From NCBI GenBank assembly GCA_024400305.1, contig JAKSMX010000005.1:57616-121615 (forward strand): 64,000 bases of DNA. Direction: 5' to 3'. The first letter of the stretch is position 1; each line of letters opens with the position of its first letter. Shown here one piece after another: positions 36,077 through 46,800 of the stretch. The notes beneath the pieces were generated by a model, which saw only the letters and a program-made list of their open reading frames with translations, searched no databases and had not been told where the DNA came from. The stretch comes from Bacteroidales bacterium. Its GTDB lineage: Bacteria; Bacteroidota; Bacteroidia; Bacteroidales; F082. The translations under genes and the position numbers were made by a program.

Positions 36077-37387
36077 ATGTCTTCATTCAGAATCAAAGGC
36101 GGGAGCAAACTCAATGGCATCATCGTGCCGCAGGGTGCGAAAAACGAGGCGATGCAGGTGCTTTGCGCCGCGCTTCTCACCGACGAGCCTGTGACAATCA
36201 CGAATTTGCCGGACATCCTCGACATCAACAACCTCATCGAGCTGATGAAGGGCATGGGTGTCGATGTGAAACGCACAAGCAAGAGCGAGGTGACGTTGCA
36301 GGCCAAAGACATAAACCATGAATATTTCGACACCGAGGACTTCCACGAGCGCGCCACACGGCTGCGCGGCAGCGTGATGATTCTCGGCCCGCTTTTAGCC
36401 AGATTCGGCAACGGTTACATGCCGCGTCCTGGCGGCGACAAGATAGGACGCCGCCGTCTCGACACACATCTCATCGGATTGCAGAACCTCGGCGCCACGA
36501 TGGAGACGACAGACATGGAATACTGCTACCACCTCATCGCACCTAAAGACGGACTGAAAGGCACATACATGCTCCTCGATGAGGCGTCGGTGACTGGCAC
36601 CGCCAACATCGTGATGGCTGCGGTGATGGCGAGAGGCACCACAACGATCTTCAACGCCGCATGTGAGCCGTATCTCGTGCAGCTTTGCAGGATGCTCATC
36701 TCCATGGGCGCGAAAATCGACGGCGTGGGATCCAACCTCCTCCGCATCACCGGCGTGGAGAAGCTTCACGGCACCACACACCGCCTGCTCGCCGACATGA
36801 TCGAAGTCGGCTCTTTCATCGGCCTCGCCGCCATGACAGGCTCCGACATCACCATCAAGGAAGCAGGGATACAAGACCTCGGCATCATTCCGGCCACCTT
36901 CAGGAAACTCGGAATCAAAATGGAGTTCATCGGCGACGACATCCACATCCCGGCGCAACAGCATTACGAGGTCGAGACCTTCCTGGACGGGAGCATCCTC
37001 ACCATCGCCGACGCACCGTGGCCGGGCTTCACCCCCGACCTGATCAGCATAGTGCTCGTAGTGGCGACACAGGCGAAAGGAACAGTGCTCATCCACCAGA
37101 AAATGTTCGAGAGCCGCCTTTTCTTCGTCGACAAGCTCATCGACATGGGCGCGCAGGTGATTCTCTGCGACCCGCACCGCGCCAACGTCATCGGCCTCGA
37201 CAGAAGCCACCAACTCAAAGGACTGCGGATGGCATCGCCCGACATCAGAGCCGGCGTCGCGCTGCTCATCGCGGCACTATCCGCCAGCGGGACTTCTATA
37301 ATCGACAACATCGACCAGATAGACCGCGGCTACCAGGACATCGACACGAGACTGCGCAAACTCGGCGCCGACATTGAAAGAATCTAA
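36077..37387 (+). CDS. murA: UDP-N-acetylglucosamine 1-carboxyvinyltransferase
   Basis: The 436-residue enzyme adds enolpyruvate to UDP-GlcNAc, the first committed step of peptidoglycan synthesis. It has the N-terminal KLNGIIVPQGAKNEAMQ and the catalytic loop RPGGDKIGRRRLDTHL. In fosfomycin-sensitive MurA this loop has Cys (GGCAIGARP); here Asp takes its place, so intrinsic fosfomycin resistance is expected. The C-terminal part (RGYQDIDTRLRKLGADIERI) is complete. Confidence 0.96.
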   Translation: MSSFRIKGGSKLNGIIVPQGAKNEAMQVLCAALLTDEPVTITNLPDILDINNLIELMKGMGVDVKRTSKSEVTLQAKDINHEYFDTEDFHERATRLRGSVMILGPLLARFGNGYMPRPGGDKIGRRRLDTHLIGLQNLGATMETTDMEYCYHLIAPKDGLKGTYMLLDEASVTGTANIVMAAVMARGTTTIFNAACEPYLVQLCRMLISMGAKIDGVGSNLLRITGVEKLHGTTHRLLADMIEVGSFIGLAAMTGSDITIKEAGIQDLGIIPATFRKLGIKMEFIGDDIHIPAQQHYEVETFLDGSILTIADAPWPGFTPDLISIVLVVATQAKGTVLIHQKMFESRLFFVDKLIDMGAQVILCDPHRANVIGLDRSHQLKGLRMASPDIRAGVALLIAALSASGTSIIDNIDQIDRGYQDIDTRLRKLGADIERI

Positions 37388-37417
37388 CAATACAGAAAAA
37401 ATCATACGACATCAAAC

Positions 37418-39430
37418 GTGAAAAAACTTCTCGCAATAATCCTCACCTTATTAATTAATACAGCGATGTTCGCCCAAGACGGCGCCGTCATAATCGACGA
37501 GCATTTTGACGGCGCTTCGATGCCGGAAGGCTGGACAACATTCGGAGAAGGCACCGGCAACTGGTGCATTTCCAACACGTCAAACGCAGGCGGCACGGAA
37601 AACGAGGTGAACCTCCGGCACGACACACCCACATTCAACGGCACGACACGTCTTGCAGCACCAGCGATGAACCTCAACGGCGTCAACAGCATCATCGTAC
37701 AGTTCAAATTCCATTTCGAAAACTACCTCGGCACTCATAAGTTAGGCGTCGCCACCTCCAAAGACGGCGGCGTCACCTGGCATCAAGCATGGCAGGAAGG
37801 CTTCTCCTCAAACGGGGTTTACACCGTTGACGAGCTGCTCTCAACACCCGACATGAACAACGGCAACGTGCTTGTCGCAATATATTATACCGGGAACTCG
37901 GAGTTTTTCTACAACCTATATTTTGACGACATAAGAATCATCGCATTGAAAAACAACGATGCAAGTCTCAACGAAATCAATGTCCTTGACAAACTCCCGA
38001 TGCGTGGCAATGAGATTTCATTCACCCTGACCAATTCAGGACACGATGTCATCAACTCCATCGAGGCACAATATCATTTCGATGACGAAGAAATTGTCAC
38101 TGAAACCTTCCAGACACATCTGGAATCTCTTGAATCTCAGACACTCACATTCTCAAAAAAGAAAAATCTCAATCCAGACGCGAACACCTGTCATGTTGAA
38201 ATCACGAAAGTGAACGGTGTCCCCGACGATGACCAGACGAACAACCACTTGGATAAAAACGTCTTCGTCGGCTACGGCAGCACCCCAAGAACCGTGATGA
38301 TTGAGCATTTCTCAAGCTGCACCTGCCCGCACTGCCCCAACGCGGATGCTGTAATGGCGACCTTGACCGCAAGCAACCCGGGCAAATTCGCATACGTGAA
38401 ATACGAGATGAACTGGCCAGGTCCCGGCGATCCGTATTACACGGAAGACGGCCAGGCCATGAGGGATTATTACAATGTCACAGGCATCCCCAACCTGTTT
38501 TTCGACAGCAAAGACATTTATTTTATTGATGTTTCACAAGAAAACTTCGATTCACTGTACGCATCATGCGCTTTCGCAGACATAAAAGGCTCATTTACAA
38601 TGAGTGGCAGCGTGATAAACATAGTGATTGACGTGACATCGCATTTCAACATGGACGGCTGCAAGCTGATGGTTTCAGTCAACGAAAAGACGACAACCGA
38701 AAACGTCCGCGAGGAATTTCACCATGTCATGATGAAAATGCTTCCGGATGCAAACGGCACCGACCTAACATTGAATCCGATGGAAACCAAACACTTTGAA
38801 TTCTCACATGACATGTCGGGGACATTCGTCGAGGAACTCGACGACCTCGAAGTCGCAGCCTGGATTCATAAAAGAGACACAAAAGAGATTATCAACAGCC
38901 ACTTCCTATATGAAAACGTGACCGGCATCAATCCGGCGAGGAACATCCAAATGACCGACAACCAAGACGGTACGATTACAGTATCATGGGAATCACCAAA
39001 CAGCGGCAGTCCTGACGGCTATGATTTGCACATCAACGGAGAAAAATTTTTGAACAACTCAAGCGAAACATCCTATACATTTGATTCTGAAGCAGATACA
39101 TATTATATTGCAGAAGTAACCGCCCGTTATGGGAACAACGTTTCAGTAAAGGAGATCTCTGACTTGTACATTCCAATGGCAACAGACGAAAATTCAACCC
39201 CGTCAATCAAGATTCATCCAAATCCATTTGACAATCAATTTGTTATCAATGAAAATGACATTGTTGAAGTAAGCATTTTCAACATCAGCGGTCAGATTGT
39301 CCTTGAAAAAAAATATTATTCCGCAAGCAATGTAACAATAAGCACTGAAAGTTTCAATCCAGGCGTTTACATCGTCAAAGTTTCAACCAAAAAAGGCGAA
39401 ACAAACAAAAAAATCATCAAGAAACAATGA
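37418..39430 (+). CDS. Secreted Omp28-like protein with type IX secretion sorting tail
   Basis: The 670-residue protein starts at GTG 37418 with a signal peptide (MKKLLAIILTLLINTAMFAQ). Residues about 22-175 look like a jelly-roll/MAM-type adhesion domain (DEHFDGASMPEGWTTFGEGTGNW). A thioredoxin-like Omp28 domain follows from about 285 with ERFSSCTCPHC-type CxxC (CTCPHC). A fibronectin-III-like segment is near 510-600, and the last 75 residues (IKIHPNPFDNQFVI..., GVYIVKVSTKKGETNKKIIKKQ) are a type A T9SS sorting domain. It is likely exported through the outer membrane. Function unknown. Confidence 0.88.
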   Translation: MKKLLAIILTLLINTAMFAQDGAVIIDEHFDGASMPEGWTTFGEGTGNWCISNTSNAGGTENEVNLRHDTPTFNGTTRLAAPAMNLNGVNSIIVQFKFHFENYLGTHKLGVATSKDGGVTWHQAWQEGFSSNGVYTVDELLSTPDMNNGNVLVAIYYTGNSEFFYNLYFDDIRIIALKNNDASLNEINVLDKLPMRGNEISFTLTNSGHDVINSIEAQYHFDDEEIVTETFQTHLESLESQTLTFSKKKNLNPDANTCHVEITKVNGVPDDDQTNNHLDKNVFVGYGSTPRTVMIEHFSSCTCPHCPNADAVMATLTASNPGKFAYVKYEMNWPGPGDPYYTEDGQAMRDYYNVTGIPNLFFDSKDIYFIDVSQENFDSLYASCAFADIKGSFTMSGSVINIVIDVTSHFNMDGCKLMVSVNEKTTTENVREEFHHVMMKMLPDANGTDLTLNPMETKHFEFSHDMSGTFVEELDDLEVAAWIHKRDTKEIINSHFLYENVTGINPARNIQMTDNQDGTITVSWESPNSGSPDGYDLHINGEKFLNNSSETSYTFDSEADTYYIAEVTARYGNNVSVKEISDLYIPMATDENSTPSIKIHPNPFDNQFVINENDIVEVSIFNISGQIVLEKKYYSASNVTISTESFNPGVYIVKVSTKKGETNKKIIKKQ

Positions 39431-39434
39431 CAAA

Positions 39435-39466
39435 TTGTCACTTCGGACATTATGGCAATATTTTTG
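39435..39466 (+). promoter_or_regulatory. Promoter of grpE-dnaJ
   Basis: TTG at 39435-39437 and TATTTTTG at 39459-39466 with a 21-nt spacer, 45 nt before grpE. Confidence 0.6.
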
Positions 39467-39511
39467 CTTGTGGCTTGCGTCATTTATGTAAATAATTAAA
39501 AAATATATACT

Positions 39512-40120
39512 ATGGGAGACAAGAAAAAGAACAAGAAAGATTCTCAAGACGTTGAGAATAAAGAAGTTAAAAAGGAGTTTAAGGATTTTGAGGAGATCAA
39601 GGACACCGAAGAGCCTAAAGAGTCCAAGGAAAATGAGGAATCCAAGAAGGCGGAGGAAGTAAAAGAAGAGAAAGACCCGTTGGCAGAACTTCAGGACAAA
39701 TACAATGAATTGAATGACAAATATATACGTCTATATTCAGAATACGACAACTACCGCAAGCGCACCGCCAACGAAAAAATCGAACTGATAAAGACGGCTT
39801 CAGAAAGCACGATTTCCACGATGCTGCCCATCCTCGACGACTTCGAGCGCGCGCTTCCGACCATGGAGAAGAGTGAAGACAAAAGCAACTACGAAGGTGC
39901 TTTGTTGATTTACAACAAGTTAAAAAAGGCTTTGGAGCAGAAAGGCCTCGAAGAGATCAACGCCAACGGTGCGGAATTCAACACCGACGAGCATGAAGCC
40001 CTGACGCAGATTCCGGCTCCGGAAGAGAGTCTGAAAGGCAAGGTGATGGATGTCATTCAGAAAGGGTACAAACTTAACGGCAAGGTGATACGCTACGCTC
40101 GCGTGGTTGTCGGATGCTAA
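39512..40120 (+). CDS. grpE: Nucleotide exchange factor GrpE
   Basis: The 202-residue protein has a very acidic/Lys-rich N-terminal tail (residues 1-60), a long coiled coil ([31 protein letters not shown]) and the C-terminal beta domain ([49 protein letters not shown]). It releases ADP from DnaK. dnaK itself is not in the window. dnaJ begins 26 nt downstream. Confidence 0.97.
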   Translation: MGDKKKNKKDSQDVENKEVKKEFKDFEEIKDTEEPKESKENEESKKAEEVKEEKDPLAELQDKYNELNDKYIRLYSEYDNYRKRTANEKIELIKTASESTISTMLPILDDFERALPTMEKSEDKSNYEGALLIYNKLKKALEQKGLEEINANGAEFNTDEHEALTQIPAPEESLKGKVMDVIQKGYKLNGKVIRYARVVVGC

Positions 40121-40146
40121 CAAATCAAGCTACAAAGCTTTGCAAA

Positions 40147-41298
40147 ATGGAAAAGAGAGATTATTACGAGGTGCTGGAGGTTGAGAAGAACGCCACAGCC
40201 GATGAAATCAAGAAAGCATACAGGAAGAAAGCCTTGCAATACCACCCTGACCGAAATCCCGGCGACAAGGAAGCCGAGGAAAAGTTCAAGGAGGCGGCGG
40301 AGGCCTACAGCGTGTTGAGTGACGAGAACAAACGCGCGCGCTACGACCGTTTCGGTTTCGCCGGCGCGCAAGGCCAGGACTTCAGCGGAGCGTCGATGAG
40401 CGACATCTTCGGTCAGTTCGGCGACATCCTGAACGACCTGTTGAACAACAGCTTCGGCGGCGGATTCAGCGGCTTCAGCGGTTTCGGCGGCGGCGGACAG
40501 CGTTCGGCCTATCGCGGCTCAAACCTCCGTCTTAAAGTCAAACTCACTCTCGACGAAGTCAGCACCGGCGTCAAGAAAAAAGTCAAGGTCAACAAGTACG
40601 TGCCTTGCTCAAAATGCGGCGGCAGCGGCTCCGAGGACGGAAAGACGGAGACATGCCCTACATGCCACGGCAGAGGCCAGGTCGTGACTTCAAGACAGTC
40701 GTTCTTCGGCCAGATGCAGACCGTCTCGGTCTGCCCGACATGCAAAGGAGAAGGCCACATCATAAAAAAGAAATGCACCTGCTGCAACGGCGAAGGCATC
40801 GTCAAGGGCGAGGAGATCATTGAACTCGACATCCCGGCGGGCGTGGCTGAAGGGATGCAGCTTTCCGTGAGAGGCAAAGGCAACGCCGGCGCACACAACG
40901 GCGTTCCGGGCGACCTTCTCATCCTCATCGAAGAGATAAAAGACGAAAGACTCGAACGCGACGGCAACAACCTGATTTACAATCTATTCGTCAGCGTCCC
41001 GCAGGCGGCACTCGGCTGCAACGTCGATGTCCCATGCGTCGGCGGAACCGTCAACATCAAGATCCCGGCCGGAACACAAAGCGGCGACATCATCCGACTC
41101 CGGGGCAAAGGACTTCCGGAAATCAACAGTTACGGCAAAGGCGAACTCGTCGTTAATGTGAACGTCTGGACACCAAAGAGACTCTCCAAAGACGAAGAAC
41201 AGATGATGAAGACGCTTCTCAACAGCGACAACTTCAAGCCGAAGCCGGGAGCGAACGACAAGAGCGCATTCGATAAAATCAGAGACTTCTTCAGTTAA
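40147..41298 (+). CDS. dnaJ: Chaperone DnaJ
   Basis: The 383-residue protein has the J domain ([37 protein letters not shown] intact), a Gly/Phe-rich linker ([14 protein letters not shown]), four zinc-finger repeats ([32 protein letters not shown]) and the client-binding C-terminal domain. The ATG at 40147 gives the standard start; a longer frame at 40114 overlaps grpE. Confidence 0.97.
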   Translation: MEKRDYYEVLEVEKNATADEIKKAYRKKALQYHPDRNPGDKEAEEKFKEAAEAYSVLSDENKRARYDRFGFAGAQGQDFSGASMSDIFGQFGDILNDLLNNSFGGGFSGFSGFGGGGQRSAYRGSNLRLKVKLTLDEVSTGVKKKVKVNKYVPCSKCGGSGSEDGKTETCPTCHGRGQVVTSRQSFFGQMQTVSVCPTCKGEGHIIKKKCTCCNGEGIVKGEEIIELDIPAGVAEGMQLSVRGKGNAGAHNGVPGDLLILIEEIKDERLERDGNNLIYNLFVSVPQAALGCNVDVPCVGGTVNIKIPAGTQSGDIIRLRGKGLPEINSYGKGELVVNVNVWTPKRLSKDEEQMMKTLLNSDNFKPKPGANDKSAFDKIRDFFS

Positions 41299-41398
41299 GC
41301 AGGAGTTTGAGAAATTTGAGGTGGGTTGAGAAAGTAAACTTAACAGACTTACGAACACTGGAACATTGGACGCGGCTGGTCCGAAGACAAATTTTAGT

Positions 41399-42313
41399 AT
41401 GAACTACTTAGAAATCAAGAACGTAAACAAGTCGTACGGCAGCAAAAAAGTTTTGGACGACATCTCCATCTCCGTGCCGAAGCAGAGCATTTACGGCTTG
41501 CTCGGCCCGAACGGAGCCGGAAAGACGACACTCATCAGGATAATAAACCAGATAACGATGCCCGACACGGGGCAGCTTCTCCTCAACGGCAGGCCGCTGT
41601 CGCCCGGCGACGTGGCTATAATCGGATACCTTCCGGAAGAACGCGGCCTTTACAAAAAGATGAAAGTCGGCGAACAGGCGATTTATCTCGCGCAGCTGAA
41701 AGGCCTCGACAAAAACACCGCCGACAAACGGCTCCGCCACTGGTTCGTGAAGTTCGGCATCACCGGATGGTGGGACAAGAAAGTGGAGGAACTCAGCAAA
41801 GGCATGCAGCAGAAAGTGCAGTTCATCGTCACAGTGATACACGAGCCGAAGCTCCTCATTTTCGACGAGCCGTTCTCCGGCTTCGACCCCGTGAACGTAA
41901 ATCTTTTGAAAAAAGAGATTCTGCAACTTCGCGAAGATGGAGCGACGATTCTGTTCTCCACCCACAACATGGCATCCGTCGAGGAACTTTGCGACAACAT
42001 CATGCTTATTAATAAAGGTGTGAAAATCCTTGAGGGCGGTGTCAACGAGATAAAGCAGCAGTACAAGACACATAAATACGAGATGGTCATCAGACCTTTC
42101 AAAGAAGGAATCAACATTCCTGAAGGACACACCATCCTTTCCATGGACAATGACAGGGACGGAAACATCCGCATCACCGTTCAGTCAGAAAACTCCAACG
42201 CACTGATTAAGAATATTTTAAATGAAGGCGATTTGATTTCATACAACGAGATACTGCCTTCGATGAATGACATCTTCATCAACTTGGTCACACCCAATTC
42301 GTCAAACTCCTAA
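41399..42313 (+). CDS. ABC transporter ATP-binding protein (NatA type)
   Basis: The 304-residue protein has Walker A (GLLGPNGAGKTTLIR), the Q loop, the signature ELSKGMQQKV and Walker B (LLIFDEPFSGFDP), then the H loop (STHNM). A C-terminal domain of about 90 residues follows, as in Na+/drug exporters of the NatA type. It pairs with the permease 12 nt downstream. The substrate is unknown. Start 41399 (MNYLEIKNVNKSYG) is preferred to the upstream ATG at 41366. Confidence 0.93.
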   Translation: MNYLEIKNVNKSYGSKKVLDDISISVPKQSIYGLLGPNGAGKTTLIRIINQITMPDTGQLLLNGRPLSPGDVAIIGYLPEERGLYKKMKVGEQAIYLAQLKGLDKNTADKRLRHWFVKFGITGWWDKKVEELSKGMQQKVQFIVTVIHEPKLLIFDEPFSGFDPVNVNLLKKEILQLREDGATILFSTHNMASVEELCDNIMLINKGVKILEGGVNEIKQQYKTHKYEMVIRPFKEGINIPEGHTILSMDNDRDGNIRITVQSENSNALIKNILNEGDLISYNEILPSMNDIFINLVTPNSSNS

Positions 42314-42325
42314 AAATCCCCTGTC

Positions 42326-43648
42326 ATGAAAATCGGAATAATTATTAAGAGAGAATATCTGACACGCGTCAAGAAAAAATCATTTCTCATCATAACGTTC
42401 CTCACCCCCATCCTGTTTGCCGCATTGATGCTTCTGCCTTCAATCCTGATGGTCAACTCCGAGAAATTCGAGGAGAAGAAAGTCATTGCGGTCTGCGACG
42501 AGTCGGGGATGTTCAAAGGGAAGTTTGAAGACACCGACGCCAACAGTTTCCTCTATCTTGACCAGGACTTCAACGATGTGAAAAACCTTGTGAAAGAAGG
42601 AATTTATGACGGCGTGCTTTACATTCCGGCAACCGAGCTCAACATTCCGACCAACGCCGAGATATACAGCAAGATCCCGATGCCGATGACCTTGACGAGC
42701 CATATCAAGTCATCGATGAAGCAAGTCATTGAACATCAGAAACTTTTAGCTTTCGGCATTGACCCAGACATCGTCAGGTCGGCGATGTCAACAGCGATAA
42801 CGTTGCAGACGGTGCGCATGGACGAGGTGAACGGCGAGGAAATAGAGAAGAAGAGTTTCGGCGAATTGGAGATGATGCTCGGACTTCTACTTGCAGTCAT
42901 AATATATTTCGCGATATTCCTTTTCGGCGGTCAGGTGATGCGAGGTGTCATTGAGGAAAAGACGAACAGAATCATCGAGGTGCTAATCTGCTCCGTGAAG
43001 CCCTTTGAACTGATGATGGGCAAGATCATCGGCATCGCCTTGGTCGGGCTGACGCAGTTTGTACTCTGGGTAGTGCTTTCCCTGGGAATCTACACAGTTG
43101 CGACGGTGGCCACAGGAACGCCGGATTTGTTGTCTAACGGAACTGTCATGTCGGAGCAAATCACTGATGTCCAGCAGATTGCGCAAGACAACGGTATGAC
43201 AAAAGAGATAATGGATGTCGTCAATTCCATTAATTTCAGCGTGATTCTGTGGTCGTTCCTGTTTTATTTCATCGGCGGGTACCTTCTTTATGCGTCGATG
43301 TTCGCAGCGACGGGTTCGGCCTGCGACAACGAGACCGACTCACAGCAGTTCACGCTGCCTATTTCCGCGCCGTTGATTTTATCAATAATATTTGCGACAA
43401 CGATAGCGAATGCGCCGAACAGCAGTCTGAGCATCTGGCTTTCGATGATTCCGTTCACATCACCGATTGCGATGATGTTAAGGATTCCATACGGGGTGCC
43501 ATATTGGCAGATTGGACTGTCGTTGGCGATTTTAGCATTGACATTCATTCTTTTCACATGGTTTGCCGCCAAGATATACCGCACGGGCATCTTGATGTAC
43601 GGAAAGAAAATCAGTTGGAAGGAGCTTCTGAAATGGTTGAGATATTAG
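42326..43648 (+). CDS. ABC transporter permease (NatB type, ABC2 membrane family)
   Basis: The 440-residue protein has one N-terminal membrane segment (FLIITFLTPILFAALMLLPSI), a large periplasmic domain of about 150 residues and five or six C-terminal membrane segments starting near LEMMLGLLLAVIIYFAIFLFGGQVMRGVIEEKTNRIIEVLICSVKP. The EEKTNRIIE motif is typical of ABC2 permeases. It forms an exporter with the preceding ATPase. Confidence 0.93.
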   Translation: MKIGIIIKREYLTRVKKKSFLIITFLTPILFAALMLLPSILMVNSEKFEEKKVIAVCDESGMFKGKFEDTDANSFLYLDQDFNDVKNLVKEGIYDGVLYIPATELNIPTNAEIYSKIPMPMTLTSHIKSSMKQVIEHQKLLAFGIDPDIVRSAMSTAITLQTVRMDEVNGEEIEKKSFGELEMMLGLLLAVIIYFAIFLFGGQVMRGVIEEKTNRIIEVLICSVKPFELMMGKIIGIALVGLTQFVLWVVLSLGIYTVATVATGTPDLLSNGTVMSEQITDVQQIAQDNGMTKEIMDVVNSINFSVILWSFLFYFIGGYLLYASMFAATGSACDNETDSQQFTLPISAPLILSIIFATTIANAPNSSLSIWLSMIPFTSPIAMMLRIPYGVPYWQIGLSLAILALTFILFTWFAAKIYRTGILMYGKKISWKELLKWLRY

Positions 43649-43668
43649 ATGAGAGAGAAGAGCAAAGA

Positions 43669-43728
43669 GAATCGCGTAGCGATTCCATATCCGTAGATAA
43701 TCGCGTAGCGATTCCATATCCGTGGATA
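43669..43728. repeat. Two copies of a palindromic intergenic repeat (CGCGTAGCG type)
   Basis: The unit aatcgcgtagcgatt followed by ccatatccgt occurs at 43670-43694 and 43699-43723, nearly identical. The first 15 bases form a hairpin (aatcgc/gcgatt). Related copies lie at 51942 and 52007. Confidence 0.8.
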
Positions 43729-43780
43729 AATACGGCATTTGTTTTCATTGGAATGCGCATTTATTTTTATGAAAAAATAT

Positions 43781-43811
43781 TTGGTGGCAATGTAAAAATG
43801 TCGTATTTTTG
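43781..43811 (+). promoter_or_regulatory. Promoter of secDF
   Basis: TTG at 43781-43783 and TATTTTTG at 43804-43811, 20-nt spacer, then a leader of about 55 nt. Confidence 0.6.
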
Positions 43812-43874
43812 CACGCTAAAAAATTATAATCAGAAATTAACAAATAAACAGTTTAATAATCAAATTCAATTACA

Positions 43875-46800
43875 ATGCAAAACAAAGGAGTCATTAAGCT
43901 TTTGGCATTATTATTGGCGATCTTTACGGTGTACCAGTTGTCATTCACGTTCGTGACAAAGCACATCGAAAGCAAAGCCGAGAAATACGCCAAAGGTCAG
44001 GAATCACTCACATTAGCCACAAAGATGGCTAACGGAGATCAGAAAGCTTACGAAGAATTGTTGGATTCAATCCAGACGGCGAGAGAGACTTACTATCTCG
44101 ATTCAGTAGGCACAGTTAAAGTTTACATGTGGCAGGACTACCGCAAGTGCAAGGAGCAGGAGCTCAACCTCGGCCTTGACCTTAAAGGTGGCATGAACGT
44201 TATGATGGAAGTGTCGGTACCAGACATCATCTACGCTCTTTCAGGCAACGCACAGACAAAAGACGAGACATTCAGAAAAGCGATGGAAGAGGCGAAGGCA
44301 CAGCACCTCAACAGCCAGAAGGACTTCGTTGACCTTTTCGGCGAGGCTTACCAGAAACTCGACCCCAACGCCCGCCTTGCTTCAATTTTCCTTTATGAGT
44401 TCAAAGACAAAGGCATCACCGTCAACTCGACGAACGAAGAAGTCCTAAAGGTCATCAAGGAAGAGACAAGCGGCGCAATCGACCGTTCATATCAGATTTT
44501 GAGAACACGTATCGACCGTTTCGGTGTCGCACAGCCGAACATCCAGAAGCTTGAAGGTTCAGGCCGTATCTTGGTCGAGCTTCCGGGCATCAAGGATCCG
44601 AAGCGTGTCCGCAAACTCCTTCAGGGAACGGCCCAGCTCGAGTTCTGGGAGACATACAACTTCAATGAGATCTACCAGCATTTTGAAGAAGCCAACGCAC
44701 GTCTCGCCGAGATCGAGAAGGCGATGACAACGGATGCCGCCGAAGAGACAGATACAGTTGAAGAAGAAGGCGAAGACCTCGCACTCCTCAACCAGATGTC
44801 AGCTGAAGACTCACTGAAGAAGGCACAGACCGACGCTCTCGAATCATTCCAGAAGAACAACCCGCTTTACGCAGTCCTTCAGCCGTCATATTACACGAAT
44901 GCCAACGGCATGATGGCTCCGGCACAGACAGCACGCGTCGGTTCAGCTCTCGTGAAAGACACAGCAAACGTCAACAGAATGCTCAAGAAAGTCAGCACGA
45001 TATTCCCGCGTAACATGCGTTTCGCATGGTGTGTGAAGCCGACCACGACAGAAAGCGGCGCTGAATACATCGACCTCGTCGCACTCAAGGCCAACCGCGA
45101 CAACAAATGCTCACTCGGCGGCGAAGTCATCACCGAGGCACGTCAGGACTACGATCCTAACGGCCGCGTCGAAGTCACAATCCAGATGAACTCAGAAGGT
45201 GCGAAGGCATGGAAACGCCTGACAGGTGACAATATCGGTCGTCAGGTCGCCATCGTCCTTGACAACTACGTATATTCATATCCTGTCGTCAACGATGAGA
45301 TCCCCGGCGGTCGCTCACAGATCTCTGGCGGTGACATGACAGTTGAAGAGGCTCAGGACTTGGCTAACATCCTGAAAGCCGGCAAGTTGCCGGCTCCGGC
45401 GAGAATCCTCGAAGAGAACGTCGTCGGTCCTTCACTCGGTCAGGAAGCCATCACATCAGGTTTCTGGTCATTCATCATCGCATTCTGCCTCGTTCTTCTT
45501 TACATGCTGTTCTTCTACAGCAAGGCAGGTGTCGCAGCCGACATCGCGTTGCTCGTGAACATCGTGTTCTTCTTCGGTGTCATCGCGTCATTCGGCACAG
45601 TGCTCACGCTCCCTGGCATCGCAGGTATAGTGTTGACATTGGGTATGGCCGTTGACTCGAACGTCATCATCTTCGAGCGTATCAAAGAGGAGGTCGCATC
45701 AGGCAAAGGCTTGCGTCTCGCAGTAGCCGACGGTTTCAAGGCAGCTTATTCAGCCATCCTCGACGGTCAGATCACCACATTCCTCACAGGTCTCATCCTC
45801 TTCGAGTTCGGAACAGGCCCTGTCCAAGGTTTCGCAACGACATTGATGATCGGTATCTGCACATCATTGTTCACTTCAATCTTCATCACACGTCTCATCC
45901 TTGAAGGATGGCTCGCAAAAGGCAAGGACATCAAGTTCTCGACCGACATGACACGCGACTTCATGAAGCACGCAAACTTCGACTTCATCAAGTTCCGCAA
46001 GACAGCCTTCATAATCGGCGGCGCAATGATTCTCGTGAGCGCAATCTCACTCTGCACATTGAAACTCAACCTCGGCATCGACTTCAAGGGCGGACGTAAC
46101 TACGTCATCCGTTTCGACAAGGAAGTCAACGACAATGAGGTACGTGAGGCTCTCACAGCCATCGACATCTTCCAGGCAGCCAACGAGACACCACTCGTGA
46201 AGACATTCGGCCCAGCCAACCAGGTGAAGGTCACGACCAAGTACATGGTTGACAACGATGACCCCGAAGTTGACGCACAGATTCAGGAGATGTTCTTCGA
46301 GGCATTGAAGGGATTCTACACAAGCAACGTGACATACCAGCAGTTCTCGTCAGACGACGTCTCAATCGGCATCATGAGTTCACAGAAAGTCGGCGGCACC
46401 ATCGCTGACGACGTGACACGCAAGGCCGTCTGGGCAGTCATTTTCTCATTGGTGGTCATCTTCGTCTATATCGCAATCCGTTTCAGAAGATGGCAGTACG
46501 GTGTGTCGTCAATCATCGCATTGGCACACGATACAATCATCGTAATCGGTCTGTATTCACTGCTTTACAGCGTCATGCCATTCTCAATGGAGGTTGACCA
46601 GTCGTTCATCGCGGCGGTGCTGACAATCATCGGTTACTCAATCAACAACACCGTGGTTATCTTCGACCGTATCCGTGAGAACGTCGCCCTCTATCCGAAG
46701 AGAACATGGTACGAGAGAATCAACAACGGTGTCAACAGCACGTTGATGCGTTCAATCAACACGTCAGGCACAACATTGGTCGTGTTGCTCGCAATCTTCA

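Noticed and set aside
43669-43728. Direct repeats that could be a degenerate CRISPR array
   Set aside because: Only two units with a 4-bp gap, no spacers of constant length and no cas genes; hairpin repeats explain them better.
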